Origin: Desulfurococcales archaeon
Lineage (GTDB): Archaea > Thermoproteota > Thermoprotei_A > Sulfolobales > Acidilobaceae
Direction: 5' to 3'
Length of the DNA: 64,000 bases
Assembly (NCBI GenBank): GCA_015521115.1
Contig: WAOT01000001.1
Location: 1 to 64,000 of the forward strand
Part shown: piece by piece, positions 8,710 to 16,946 of the stretch
Layout: each line of letters opens with the position of its first letter
Numbering within the stretch: position 1 is the first letter of the stretch
The notes under the pieces: model-generated
Seen by the model: the letters and a program-made list of their open reading frames with translations, nothing else
What the model was told of the DNA's origin: nothing
Database searches by the model: none
Made by a program: the position numbers and the translations under genes

Positions 8710-9891
8710 ATGAGCGGGGACAGCCAAACAAGTGCTGGAGGGGAGATGTGGAGGTACACGCTCATACTAGCAGGGGTACTCATAGCCGGTGTCGGGGCAG
8801 GTGTGGCGAGGCCCGCCCTCACGTATTACCTGAGATACGATATAGGCTCCACAGTCCTCGCAGCGGCCAGCCTTACGAGCAGTTTCATGCTAGGCCGGAC
8901 TCTGGGGAGTATTATCTCGGGAGTCACCGGTGCACGGGCCCCGGGTCGGAGGCACCTGCTAGCGTCCCTACCCCTAGCGGGGGCCGCGTTGGTGATATAC
9001 TCGTTCCCCCAGCTACGCGCTCCCCCTCTGATACTAGGCTTCACAGGCGTGTGGGGCCTGATGGCGGGGGTTGCCTGGCCCACGGTGCAGGTTGGCGTCT
9101 CAGACGTCCAGCCCCGGAGGAGTACGACACTGTTGAGCATATACTTCGCCGTGGGAACCCTCGGGATAAGCGTGGGGAACGAGCTCTTCGGGGTGCTCGA
9201 GACCTCATATTCTAGCATGTTAAAGCTTGGATCACTCCTCATACTCTCGTCCACACCACTGTTCGCACTAAGCCTCTACAAGCTCCCACGCTCGGGCGAG
9301 CAGGGAAGGGCTAGAACCTCTCGGGGGTGGGGTGACGGTGTAATCCTCTACACATGGATCCTAGCGGCCGCGTTCGCCCTCGGCTTCCTCAGCGGGGTGT
9401 TGAGGGACTACTTCTACATCTACGCCCACGAGACGCTGGGCCTAAGCCGTGGGGCGCTAGGCCACACGCTCGCCGCCGCTGGCGTGCTGGGGGTCGCAGT
9501 CTCGATACCAATGGGTGTCTTAGCGGACAAGTACACGACGTGGAGAGTCCTACCCCCACTACTAGCCCTAGCCCTCCTAGGATCCCTACTACTCCTAACA
9601 CCCAGGGCCTCCATACCGGGCTACATACTAGCAGCACTCTCAGTAAGGGCAAGCCTGCCGCAGACGAGGAACGCAGCCCTAGCCCCTGGGGGGAGGGGGA
9701 GCCTCCTAGTAGGGGCCTCAAACAGCATGTCGAGCATAGGCATGACGCTAAGCCCAATAATAGCGGGCATAATACACGACAAGACCAGCCTACCACCCCA
9801 ACTACCATACCTCACAGCAGCGCTACTCATAGCAGCAACACTCCTTCCACCACTAGCAATAAGGAAGACAAGGAGACCCAAAACACCATGA
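8710..9891 (+). CDS. Major facilitator superfamily transporter
   Basis: About 393 residues with 12 predicted membrane helices. The cytoplasmic loop motifs of the MFS are recognisable: SFMLGRTLGSIISG after helix 2, and the second-half equivalent GVAVSIPMGVLADKYTTWR. A GPLL/PTVQ-type helix 4 (GVWGLMAGVAWPTVQ) and a hydrophilic central loop (LPRSGEQGRARTSRG) separate the halves. The ATG at 8710 is taken because GGGAGAG precedes it at a suitable distance; GTG 8698 is possible. It is probably co-transcribed with the enolase-superfamily enzyme. Substrate unknown. Confidence 0.88.
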   Translation: MSGDSQTSAGGEMWRYTLILAGVLIAGVGAGVARPALTYYLRYDIGSTVLAAASLTSSFMLGRTLGSIISGVTGARAPGRRHLLASLPLAGAALVIYSFPQLRAPPLILGFTGVWGLMAGVAWPTVQVGVSDVQPRRSTTLLSIYFAVGTLGISVGNELFGVLETSYSSMLKLGSLLILSSTPLFALSLYKLPRSGEQGRARTSRGWGDGVILYTWILAAAFALGFLSGVLRDYFYIYAHETLGLSRGALGHTLAAAGVLGVAVSIPMGVLADKYTTWRVLPPLLALALLGSLLLLTPRASIPGYILAALSVRASLPQTRNAALAPGGRGSLLVGASNSMSSIGMTLSPIIAGIIHDKTSLPPQLPYLTAALLIAATLLPPLAIRKTRRPKTP

Positions 9892-9966
9892 AAAAGAAGG
9901 CGACACCAATAAATAACCTCCCCCACAAACACTACAAGAGGCAACCAAACAGGGCCCCCACGCACC

Positions 9967-10043
9967 GGGCCGGTAGCTCAGCCTGGAAGAGCGCTCGGCT
10001 TGCACCCGAGAGGCCCCGGGTTCAAATCCCGGCCGGTCCACCA
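9967..10043 (+). tRNA. tRNA-Ala (anticodon UGC), CCA encoded
   Basis: The cloverleaf closes fully: acceptor GGGCCGG with CCGGTCC, D-arm GCTC..GAGC, anticodon stem CTCGG/CCGAG around CTTGCAC (anticodon TGC), T-arm CCGGG TTCAAAT CCCGG. The third acceptor pair is G3-U70, the alanyl-tRNA synthetase identity element. The discriminator is A 10040 and CCA follows in the DNA at 10041-10043. No intron. A TATA-like AATAAATAA lies at about 9908-9916. Confidence 0.97.
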
Positions 10044-10506
10044 CCAGGGGGCCCTGACCCCACTACCCTCCTAACATACTAATCCACAGACCTGTTGCAT
10101 AAACAACCCAACAGAATAACCCTGCCATAGCACATAGACCCCGCCCAGGCCCGCCGTCCCACACCGCAAAGCTTATATATTTCCTTTCTCAAGAGGGAAA
10201 ACATAAATATACAAACAATAGGGGACACACCCCACCCCTAGGATTGCAACTTGGTTCGGGGTCGGATCCAATTTGGCCCTTCCTCTGGAGACCATCGAGG
10301 AAACATTTGAGACCGTCATTGACGGGACGGCTTTTCCCAGATTTCCTGGGAGTACGTGTTTTCCTCCATTGTAAACTATTTTAACGCTGCCTGTGACCCC
10401 CTTCATGCGGCATGGTTTGACCCGGGGCGCACGGGATCTACCCATAGAGGCTGAATAGAAAGAAGTCCCGGGTAGAACACTACGAGACAAACAAAAGACC
10501 AGTGCA
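10044..10506. other. Non-coding stretch before the mini-CRISPR array
   Basis: About 460 bp without a believable gene. It holds a strong archaeal promoter (10168-10181) directed toward the array, followed by roughly 300 bp of mixed composition that runs up to the first repeat. This may be the array leader plus degraded sequence. A reverse-strand ORF here has no recognisable protein character. Confidence 0.5.
10168..10181 (+). promoter_or_regulatory. Archaeal BRE/TATA promoter AAAGCTTATATATT
   Basis: Purine-rich BRE (AAAG) followed directly by a near-consensus TATA box. The predicted transcript would start near 10205 and run rightward into the mini-CRISPR array, whose first repeat begins at 10507. 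That distance is longer than usual for a CRISPR leader promoter, so it could instead drive a lost gene. Confidence 0.5.
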
Positions 10507-10738
10507 GAATCTAACACATAGAATTGCAAGTTCTCTGGTGTTTATACGTTTGGTGTGGTCTTGTTTTTATACTGTTTTGTTTAGAATCTAACACATAGAA
10601 TTGCAAGGGGTGGCATACTGGAACTTTGAAAGATTAAAGGATACATGGAATCTAACACATAGAATTGCAAGCATGCACGCCACGCCCGCGTGTTACACTC
10701 TACACAATCCACCAGAATCTAACACATAGAATTGCAAA
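10507..10738 (+). CRISPR. Four-repeat CRISPR mini-array, GAATCT...ATTGCAAG repeat family
   Basis: Four 24-bp repeats at 10507-10530, 10584-10607, 10648-10671 and 10715-10738. They begin GAATCTAACACA and end TAGAATTGCAAG. The first three are identical; the last ends in A instead of G, as a terminal repeat often does. Spacers are 53, 40 and 43 bp and unrelated to each other. The 3' end ATTGCAAG resembles the crRNA handle ATTGAAAG of crenarchaeal type I-A repeats, which gives a rightward direction and agrees with the upstream promoter. The repeat is unrelated to the large array at 40.2 kb. No cas genes lie nearby, so processing would need an enzyme encoded elsewhere. Confidence 0.85.
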
Positions 10739-11425
10739 GAAGGACGAGGCCCGCCTGGTCAAGATATTCAAGAGGGATAGCCGAACACTCTGGAGAATCC
10801 TCGGAGTCATAGGCCTCGTCCTGCCGCTTCTTCCGGGTGTCCCGCCGGGGATCGTGTGGGTGGTGGCGGGCTTCAAGTTGGGGGTGGCCGTTGTGTATGC
10901 TTTCTGCCTCCGGGGCGAGATAGCTGTCTAGGCGTGCCAGAAGGGCTCTCGCCGGGGTCTACGAGTGGGACAGTGTTGAGGGCTAGTGCTCAACGCATCT
11001 TCCGGGGCTGGTGGCAGGTTACTCCATCTACAACGTCTCAGTCGCTCGCCGTTGAACTGGTGCCGCCCTTGCTCGAGGCGCTAGGCTGGATGCTGGGGCT
11101 AGCCGCTATGAGGAGGAGGCTGTGAGCGAGGACTGGCGGCCCTCTGCGGGGCACTGTCCCGGGAGTATTATGGGGAGCCGGCCTCTCTGGCCGCCTACGC
11201 TGTCCTCCACGTCATCAGGGCGGAGGCAACTGCCGTCCACGACTCGCCGGGGGTTTTGGGCGGGAGGTTGAGGGTGTTCCTATACTCAATACCAGGATAT
11301 ATGGGTCTGACCCCCTTCCCCAGGCGGGCGACTTCAAGGTCGCCGCCTCGACGGTGCGGGTGGCGCTCTCGCTCGTGGCCGATGAGGCCTACTCGGCTTC
11401 ATCCGAACCGGGTAAGCCTCAACAG
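10739..11425 (+). pseudogene. Decayed coding region, frames broken
   Basis: No intact gene spans this stretch, but fragments with normal-looking protein composition appear in different plus-strand frames: a hydrophobic piece LWRILGVIGLVLPLLPGVPP (about 10780-10840), then GLVAGYSIYNVSVAR (about 11010), ALSREYYGEPASLAAYAVLH (about 11145-11210) and KVAASTVRVALSLVADEAYS (about 11335-11400), separated by stops and frame changes. I read it as one or two disrupted genes next to the mini-array. The original function is not recognisable. Confidence 0.4.
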
Positions 11426-12784
11426 TCAGCCCTGCCCCTGGGCATAGTAGCGGCCGTAGACCCTCCTCAGCGACCAGGGATAAGCGGTGCGGGGCGTGTA
11501 GGGCCAGACGAACACGAGGGGGATGTAGACGGCGAGGTAGTCGGCCCTGCCTCTGTAACGTTCCAGGGCCGGTGGGGCCCATTTCCAGTTTATTCTCTTG
11601 ACTATTACTGCTGAGACCGGGGACACCCCGACCCTGAGACCGCCGGGGAGAGTGAGAGTGATCTGGGAGAGTGTGTCACGGGGCTCGCCCCCCTTGGTGT
11701 AGAACGCCTTTGAGACGTAGTGGAAGAGCGCCGCCTCACCCATACCCGGAACGGTAGTCACAACGTAGGTGGAGCCATGCTCGGGGGTCTCCAGGCCCAG
11801 GCTCCCTCTTAGTCTGTGTACTGCCACTCCCGGCGGCGCCTTCACCCGGAGGGGCGTGATGGGGGGCTTGGCTGCGCCCTCGACCACCTTCACCAGTAGC
11901 CCTGTGGAGGGGTACTTGGCCGCCCAGCCCGGCATGTAGTAGAGTGCCACAGACTGAAGGGCCCAGTAAACAGTGTATGAGGTGATGACCGTTGTGACCC
12001 TTCCGCTGTGGTGGACTGTCTTCCTCATGTAAAGGCGCCGGTGTATCGGGTAGTAGCGCACTAGCCTCTCGGCCTCCCACGCCTGGGCTGGTGCGAGGGA
12101 GACAGCGAGGATCCTATGGCCCCACTCCTCGACGATCACCTCCGATGCGATAGTGACTGGGGGGTCAGCCTCCCACTCCACCCCGATCCGCCTGAGGGCA
12201 CGCTGAAGCTCGGCCCAGGCCTGGCGGGGGCTGAGTTTGGCGGCCCTGGCGGAGGCCTCCTCAAGGAGCTTGACATCGGTGGACAGCCTAGCCGCACGCT
12301 CTAGGCCGCAGAAAATAACGGCCCGGACTGGGCCGTGGAGGCCGTAGGAGTAGTACTTGGCAAGCGGGAGTGCTGCGAGCGTAACGCCTGCACTGTTGAG
12401 AGAGGGGTCAACGGCGAGGGTGAGGCACACCCGCCCTCCGCTCCCGGGGACGACCTCTTCCACAGCGGCGTCGGCGAACTTATGGGCCTCCCCGCCGTCT
12501 GCGTCCACGGCCCTAACGGCTGCCACCGGCTCTCCGCCCCTGATCACCTCGAAATAGGGCTCTGCTAAGGCGAAGAGGGTAGGGCGGTAGAGCGTTGAGG
12601 GGCTCACAGCCCTTATAGCCCGGGAGACGGCCGCCAGGGCCCTCGCCAGGTTCGACTTGTACCTGCCGGCCACGTCCACCACCGCATTCACAAGGAGCTG
12701 TGCCACACTAATAGGGGCGGGCCTCCCCCTAGACCCCCTATAACCATTGCGCGCACAATACCGGGGTACCGGGAGGGTGCTCAA
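11426..12784 (-). CDS. Orphan protein of unknown function, 452 residues
   Basis: A long open frame on the minus strand in an otherwise decayed region. The product is rich in Ala, Val, Tyr and Arg, with no clear transmembrane helix or signal peptide. Possible segments are an N-terminal helical part (about 30-70), an alpha/beta part with LTLAVDPSLNSAGVTLAAL (about 140-160), and a strand-rich C-terminal half ending in YLAVYIPLVFVWPYTPRTAY. I recognise no family. The AT-rich 12825-12850 region upstream offers a promoter. The length and consistent composition argue that it is a real gene; its setting suggests an element-derived protein. Confidence 0.6.
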   Translation of the reverse strand: MSTLPVPRYCARNGYRGSRGRPAPISVAQLLVNAVVDVAGRYKSNLARALAAVSRAIRAVSPSTLYRPTLFALAEPYFEVIRGGEPVAAVRAVDADGGEAHKFADAAVEEVVPGSGGRVCLTLAVDPSLNSAGVTLAALPLAKYYSYGLHGPVRAVIFCGLERAARLSTDVKLLEEASARAAKLSPRQAWAELQRALRRIGVEWEADPPVTIASEVIVEEWGHRILAVSLAPAQAWEAERLVRYYPIHRRLYMRKTVHHSGRVTTVITSYTVYWALQSVALYYMPGWAAKYPSTGLLVKVVEGAAKPPITPLRVKAPPGVAVHRLRGSLGLETPEHGSTYVVTTVPGMGEAALFHYVSKAFYTKGGEPRDTLSQITLTLPGGLRVGVSPVSAVIVKRINWKWAPPALERYRGRADYLAVYIPLVFVWPYTPRTAYPWSLRRVYGRYYAQGQG

Positions 12785-12850
12785 CCTAAGGCTTGCGCTC
12801 AGGAGCCCCGGGCCTGGCTGGAGAATATAAAATTAAAAATTTCGAAAAAT

Positions 12851-13162
12851 TTACCTTTCTGTATGACTTGCACTTGTTTTCCTTATAGTCTCTTCTAGGT
12901 ATTTAGTTAATTCTTTATAGGCTTTTAGGCCTGTGGACGTTAGGGTCACTAGCGTCCTTGGCCCTTTTTTTGTTATTATTTTCTTTGTTTTTACTATTTT
13001 ATATTTTTCTAGCTGTTTTATGTTGCTGTTCAGATCTCCCCACGTAAGCCCTGTCGCTTCTTTAAGCTGTTTCATGGTCATTTTTTCTAATACTATTAGT
13101 AATGTTACTATTTCAAAGCGTTTTGGGTTGAATATTGTTCTCGCCTCTTTGGATAGTTTCAT
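12851..13162 (-). CDS. Winged-helix transcriptional regulator
   Basis: 103 residues of the compact ArsR/MarR-like winged-helix type: RFEIVTLLIVLEKMTMKQLKEATGLTWGDLNSNIKQLEKYKIVK is helix-turn-helix, and TKKIITKKGPRTLVTLTSTG is the wing, followed by a helix likely to dimerise. Noticeably AT-richer and lysine-rich compared with its neighbours. The membrane-protein gene ends 24 bp upstream in the same direction, so the two form a regulator plus membrane protein pair. A perfect palindrome at 13855-13871 in the promoter of this pair is a candidate binding site. Confidence 0.85.
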   Translation of the reverse strand: MKLSKEARTIFNPKRFEIVTLLIVLEKMTMKQLKEATGLTWGDLNSNIKQLEKYKIVKTKKIITKKGPRTLVTLTSTGLKAYKELTKYLEETIRKTSASHTER

Positions 13163-13186
13163 TATGTAATCCCCCTTTTCCGGGGG

Positions 13187-13813
13187 CTATTCGCTCCGGA
13201 TCTCTATCTCGTTGAGGCCTAAGTGGGCTGCGTATGCCCCTGCGATCAGGTAGGAGAGGCCCATGAGGCCTACTGTTAGTTTAGTTGACATCGCGTATAG
13301 TGCCGGGGGCGATGTCAGTATTATTATGGTGCCCGCGAGGAGGTGTGGTCTCATGTGGGGCTGGCGCCCGCTTTGTATGTAGAGTGCCACTAGGAAGAGC
13401 CCTAGTGCGGGGTACCATGAGTGAGCTGCTGCTGGGGGGTATATGAAGCCCACTAGGAACGCTGCTAGAACGGGTGCTACTACTAGAAGAAGTGTAGCCT
13501 TTATTGCTCCTCTAGCCCCGCTTGTCTGGACTGCCTCTTCCCCGACTGCCCTAGCAACCTTTCTTAGGATCCATATGAAAAGAGTGGAGGCTAGGAGTAA
13601 CCCTATTACGGAAAAGGTGGAGGTGTACACTCCTGTTCTGCCTGTCTTCTCGTCTATGTATGCCCCTATGAGTGCTAGTGATATGACTGATAGGGCGTAG
13701 ACGAAGAATGCGTACGAGCTCGCCGTGTAGTAGAGGAACATTCTCACCCTGAGTGCTAGCTTGGCGACCCGGAGCATTTCCTCCCTCTCGTCCTCCAAGT
13801 CCCCGTTCACCAC
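13187..13813 (-). CDS. Predicted multi-pass membrane protein
   Basis: 208 residues with about six hydrophobic helices (for example SYAFFVYALSVISLALIGAY, FSVIGLLLASTLFIWIL, LLLVVAPVLAAFLVGFIYPP). The N-terminus is acidic (NGDLEDEREEMLRVAK) and the C-terminus is short and charged. No transporter signature is visible. It sits upstream of the winged-helix gene, and such pairs often form sensor or homeostasis modules; that role is inference. The start is GTG-like at 13813 and the promoter is shared divergently with the ABC exporter. Confidence 0.7.
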   Translation of the reverse strand: MVNGDLEDEREEMLRVAKLALRVRMFLYYTASSYAFFVYALSVISLALIGAYIDEKTGRTGVYTSTFSVIGLLLASTLFIWILRKVARAVGEEAVQTSGARGAIKATLLLVVAPVLAAFLVGFIYPPAAAHSWYPALGLFLVALYIQSGRQPHMRPHLLAGTIIILTSPPALYAMSTKLTVGLMGLSYLIAGAYAAHLGLNEIEIRSE

Positions 13814-13854
13814 CCCTCCTACCGTGTTATCGAATGGGTGTATTTCTTCATGTT

Positions 13855-13871
13855 ACTCTGAAATTCAGAGT
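13855..13871. promoter_or_regulatory. Candidate operator: ACTCTGAAATTCAGAGT palindrome
   Basis: A perfect 8+1+8 bp palindrome in the 104-bp gap between the membrane protein/winged-helix pair (leftward) and the ABC exporter (rightward). Its position would let one dimer control both directions. The winged-helix protein at 12851-13162 is the obvious candidate ligand; this is inference. Confidence 0.5.
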
Positions 13872-13917
13872 TTCATCTTCTCTTATTGACCTTGCAGTAC
13901 TATAGGTTTACCGTTGG

Positions 13918-14844
13918 GTGCTGCTTTTGGGGGAGGTAGTGGTTGAGGATCTCGTGAAGGTCTACCGTGACGGTGTTGAGGCTGTCAAGGGCGTGAGCTT
14001 TAGTGCAAGTAGGGGGATAACGATGCTCATGGGCCCGAACGGTAGTGGGAAGACGACAACGCTCTCTATGATAGCGGGGAGCCTTAAGCCCACCAGGGGG
14101 AAGGTCTACGTCATGGGGTTTGATGTCTGGGGGGATGGCTGGGTCGAGGCTAGGAAGAGGATAGGCTTCGCCCCCCAGGACATGCCCTTCCGGGCTAAGC
14201 TGACCGTGCTCGAGAACCTTGTATGGTATGGGCTGATAAGGGGGATGGGCCTCGGGGTTGCCAGGAGAAGGGCCTCGGAGCTACTACGGGAGGTCGGCCT
14301 GTATGAGCATAGGCGTAAGAGAGTGGAGGAGCTTAGCGGGGGGATGAGGAGGAGGCTGACAATAGCTGCGGCCCTCATCGGAGACCCCGAAGTCCTCATA
14401 CTTGACGAGCCCACGAGCGGCTTAGACCCGGGGGCTAGGAGGGGTTTCTGGGAGCTTGTTGAGAGGCTCGCAAGGGACAAGGTGGTGATAGCTAGCACCC
14501 ATATCGCTGAGGAGGCGGAGAAACACGCGGACAAGGTCATCATATTCCACCGTGGGAGGATAGTGGCTGAGGGGCGACCTGACGAGTTGATCGAGAGGCA
14601 TGCCCCCCTCGCGAGGATCGTCGTGAAAGGCGACCTACGGGCCCCAGTTGAGGTGGAGGGCGCTACTCTGCTATCCTCAAGCCCGGAGGAGCAGGCATAC
14701 ACGACTAGGAGCCCGGAGACAGTCCTCCCCCGGCTCATTGAGAAGCTGATCGAGGGGGGCTCGAGGATTGAGAGTGTCGAGGTGAGGAAGCCCGGCCTGG
14801 AGGAGGTCTACCTCCGCCTCACAGGTGAGAGGCTCGAGGGGTGA
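13918..14844 (+). CDS. ABC transporter ATP-binding protein
   Basis: 308-residue ATPase subunit. In order: Walker A GPNGSGKTTT, Q-loop GFAPQDMPF, signature LSGGMRRRL, Walker B VLILDEPTSGLD and the H-loop ASTHIAEEAE. The C-terminal 70 residues (RIVVKGDLRAPVEVEGATLL onward) form the DrrA/CcmA-type extension. It couples ATP hydrolysis to export through the permease encoded immediately downstream (8 bp gap to its ATG). The start is GTG 13918; a GTG seven codons in is possible. Confidence 0.93.
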   Translation: MLLLGEVVVEDLVKVYRDGVEAVKGVSFSASRGITMLMGPNGSGKTTTLSMIAGSLKPTRGKVYVMGFDVWGDGWVEARKRIGFAPQDMPFRAKLTVLENLVWYGLIRGMGLGVARRRASELLREVGLYEHRRKRVEELSGGMRRRLTIAAALIGDPEVLILDEPTSGLDPGARRGFWELVERLARDKVVIASTHIAEEAEKHADKVIIFHRGRIVAEGRPDELIERHAPLARIVVKGDLRAPVEVEGATLLSSSPEEQAYTTRSPETVLPRLIEKLIEGGSRIESVEVRKPGLEEVYLRLTGERLEG

Positions 14845-14851
14845 TAGTGGT

Positions 14852-16117
14852 ATGAAGTGGGGCGTGCTCAGCGAGGTCTATGTCGCAGTTAAGAGCCTTA
14901 CGAGGCAGAAGGGGATACTGTTCTGGGTCATAGTGTTCCCCCTCCTATTCTACGGGCTGGAGGTCGCCATATGGGGTAACCCGCAGCCCGAGACTATCAC
15001 TGTGGGAGTGGTTAACCTGGACAGGCCCGTAGACGTGGGGAACGGGACACTATGCCTCGGAGACACCTTTGTCGGGGCTATGCGGGAGAGCGGCCTCTTT
15101 AAGGTCGTACAGTTCAACAGTATCGACCAGCTCAAGAATGCGGTGAAGCTTGGGAGAGTTGACATCGGGGTTGTCGTACCCGAGGATTTCACCTCACAGA
15201 TAATGAACACTTCCCACGCCCTGATAGAGATTGTAAGTCTTAAGACGCCGTGGGCGTCTTACTATGAGTCGGTCACCCAGGGGTTCGTTAAGGCCTACTC
15301 TGATGAGGTCAGGAACAGAACCATCAACGTGGCCCTCACCTATATAACTGGGAGCATAGCCAACAACACTGCGAACTCTAGCTGGAGTATCCCTCCCGAG
15401 TACGTGTCCTATATTGAGAGGTTCTACGACTTCATTAAGCAGCCGATCCGTGTTAGCGAGGAGAAGCTGGAGCCGCCCCTGGTAGGCTCGGTCGGGGGGA
15501 TAAGGGCCTATTACGCCATAGGCCTTATGGGGATCGAGACCCTCTTCATAGGCCTCTCAATGGGGATCTTCGCTGTGATCGACATGAAGAGGGAGGGCAC
15601 CCTGAAGGTGCTCCTCAGCTCACCCCTGAAGAGCTATGAGACGCTAGCGTCTCTAACGCTAGCAACCCTCTTCTATGTGGGCGTCTCATGCCTGGCGATA
15701 TACCTCTTCAGCCTCCCACTAGGAGCAGACTACAATATGAGTGCTGGGACGGCCTTAGCGACGGTAGCCCTCATACTTGTAGGTGCCCTGTTCATAATAG
15801 GCTTCGGCCTCCTACTGGCCCCGGCAGCGAGGACTCCTGAGGCGGCTACTGCCATAATGAACATGATAGCCTTCCCCATAATGTTCCTCGGCGGGTTCAC
15901 AGTACCCACGTTCCTGCTCCCCGAGTGGATCCAGAAGTTCGCCACGGCATACCCCCTCTCCAGGACTATAGAGGCTGTGAGGCAGATGCTCACCTATGGT
16001 AAGGGCCCATTGTGGGCGCTCCAATACTCCATGCCCGCAATAATAGCGACAGTCGTGGTATACGCTGTGGGGGTGATAATCTACAATAAGCTAGTGGCCC
16101 TGGCCATGGAGGGCTAG
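14852..16117 (+). CDS. ABC-2 type exporter permease
   Basis: About 421 residues. One N-terminal helix (GILFWVIVFPLLFYGLEVAIW) is followed by a large extracytoplasmic domain with several NxT/S sequons, then five C-terminal helices (IGLMGIETLFIGLSMGIFAV through AIIATVVVYAVGVIIY). This is the YhgE/DrrB-like layout of ABC-2 permeases. ATG 14852 has GAGGGGTGAT at a proper distance, better than an upstream in-frame codon. It pairs with the preceding ATPase to form an exporter of unknown substrate. Confidence 0.9.
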   Translation: MKWGVLSEVYVAVKSLTRQKGILFWVIVFPLLFYGLEVAIWGNPQPETITVGVVNLDRPVDVGNGTLCLGDTFVGAMRESGLFKVVQFNSIDQLKNAVKLGRVDIGVVVPEDFTSQIMNTSHALIEIVSLKTPWASYYESVTQGFVKAYSDEVRNRTINVALTYITGSIANNTANSSWSIPPEYVSYIERFYDFIKQPIRVSEEKLEPPLVGSVGGIRAYYAIGLMGIETLFIGLSMGIFAVIDMKREGTLKVLLSSPLKSYETLASLTLATLFYVGVSCLAIYLFSLPLGADYNMSAGTALATVALILVGALFIIGFGLLLAPAARTPEAATAIMNMIAFPIMFLGGFTVPTFLLPEWIQKFATAYPLSRTIEAVRQMLTYGKGPLWALQYSMPAIIATVVVYAVGVIIYNKLVALAMEG

Positions 16118-16806
16118 GGGGCACACCCTATTATCAGGGCTGCGAGGGTGAGGAGGACTGCAAGGCTACGGAACGTCTCGATGAAACCGTAGGTCTTCAG
16201 CCCCAGTTTACCATCGAAACCCGACCACGACTCCATAACCCTTAGAAGCGAGTCACCCGTGAGGAGCACCGCACAAGCCGTGCACCCCTTAGGTATACAG
16301 GCTATCAGAGACGCTCCGGCAATGACGGCTGCCGCTGCTGTGAAGACGTGCTTATAGACGTCCTCTCCAGTCACCCTAACTGCCGCCTTCGAAACTGTCA
16401 TAAGGTGGTAGGTGAGGGGGGCGAGTGCCGCTAGATATGAGCCTGTTGCTATAGCGGCTAAATACCCCCCAACACCCCCGACGAGCGTGCCGCCCGCCAC
16501 TATTAGCCTAGTGCCCGTGGCCCTCCATACGACCGATAGGAGTGCGGCGTGCACTACTATTAGGGGGGCGGTGGCGGGGAGCCCCCATAGGGCTGGCGGG
16601 ATCATTAGTGCTGCCCCTATAGACATGTAGAGGGTTCTCATGGGCCTAGTCCATGCGAGGTATGAGAGGGGGAATACGAGTATTGACGCTATGATGGTAT
16701 ATGCTATGGCTGGTGTGAACGGGTCTAGCTTCAGGGCTAGGACTGTCCCGTAGAGTATGCTTGACAGCCATACACCCAGTAGCCCGCCCATGAGGCCCTT
16801 GCTCAA
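16114..16806 (-). CDS. Predicted membrane protein, about seven helices
   Basis: 230 residues, almost entirely hydrophobic helices with short loops. A small polar loop contains two Cys pairs (IACIPKGCTACAVLLTG), and the last loop reads SWSGFDGKLGLKTYGFIETF. No family recognised. It overlaps the ABC permease convergently by 4 bp, so it is a separate unit. The region upstream (16807-16946) is a divergent promoter shared with the APC permease. Confidence 0.65.
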   Translation of the reverse strand: MSKGLMGGLLGVWLSSILYGTVLALKLDPFTPAIAYTIIASILVFPLSYLAWTRPMRTLYMSIGAALMIPPALWGLPATAPLIVVHAALLSVVWRATGTRLIVAGGTLVGGVGGYLAAIATGSYLAALAPLTYHLMTVSKAAVRVTGEDVYKHVFTAAAAVIAGASLIACIPKGCTACAVLLTGDSLLRVMESWSGFDGKLGLKTYGFIETFRSLAVLLTLAALIIGCAP

Positions 16807-16946
16807 CCCGTCCGGGCACCCTTCGGTGGACGTTACGGTAGTGGGATAATGTGGGTTAGTACTGACCGGGCCTTACAGATACTGATATATTCGTACGCCT
16901 CCAACACTGTAGTACAATCAGTATACCGCGGACATGGTGCTCGAGT

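Noticed and set aside
10239-10249. TAGGATTGCAA as a fifth, decayed mini-array repeat
   Set aside because: Only the 3' half is similar and it is about 260 bp away from the array; could be chance.
10173-10529. Reverse-strand ORF of 118 codons
   Set aside because: It spans the array leader and first repeat, has no protein-like composition and no ribosome binding site; non-coding sequence is the better reading.
9967-12850. Partial tRNA-Ala copy as an attachment site
   Set aside because: I looked for a repeat of the tRNA 3' end on the far side of the island and found none.
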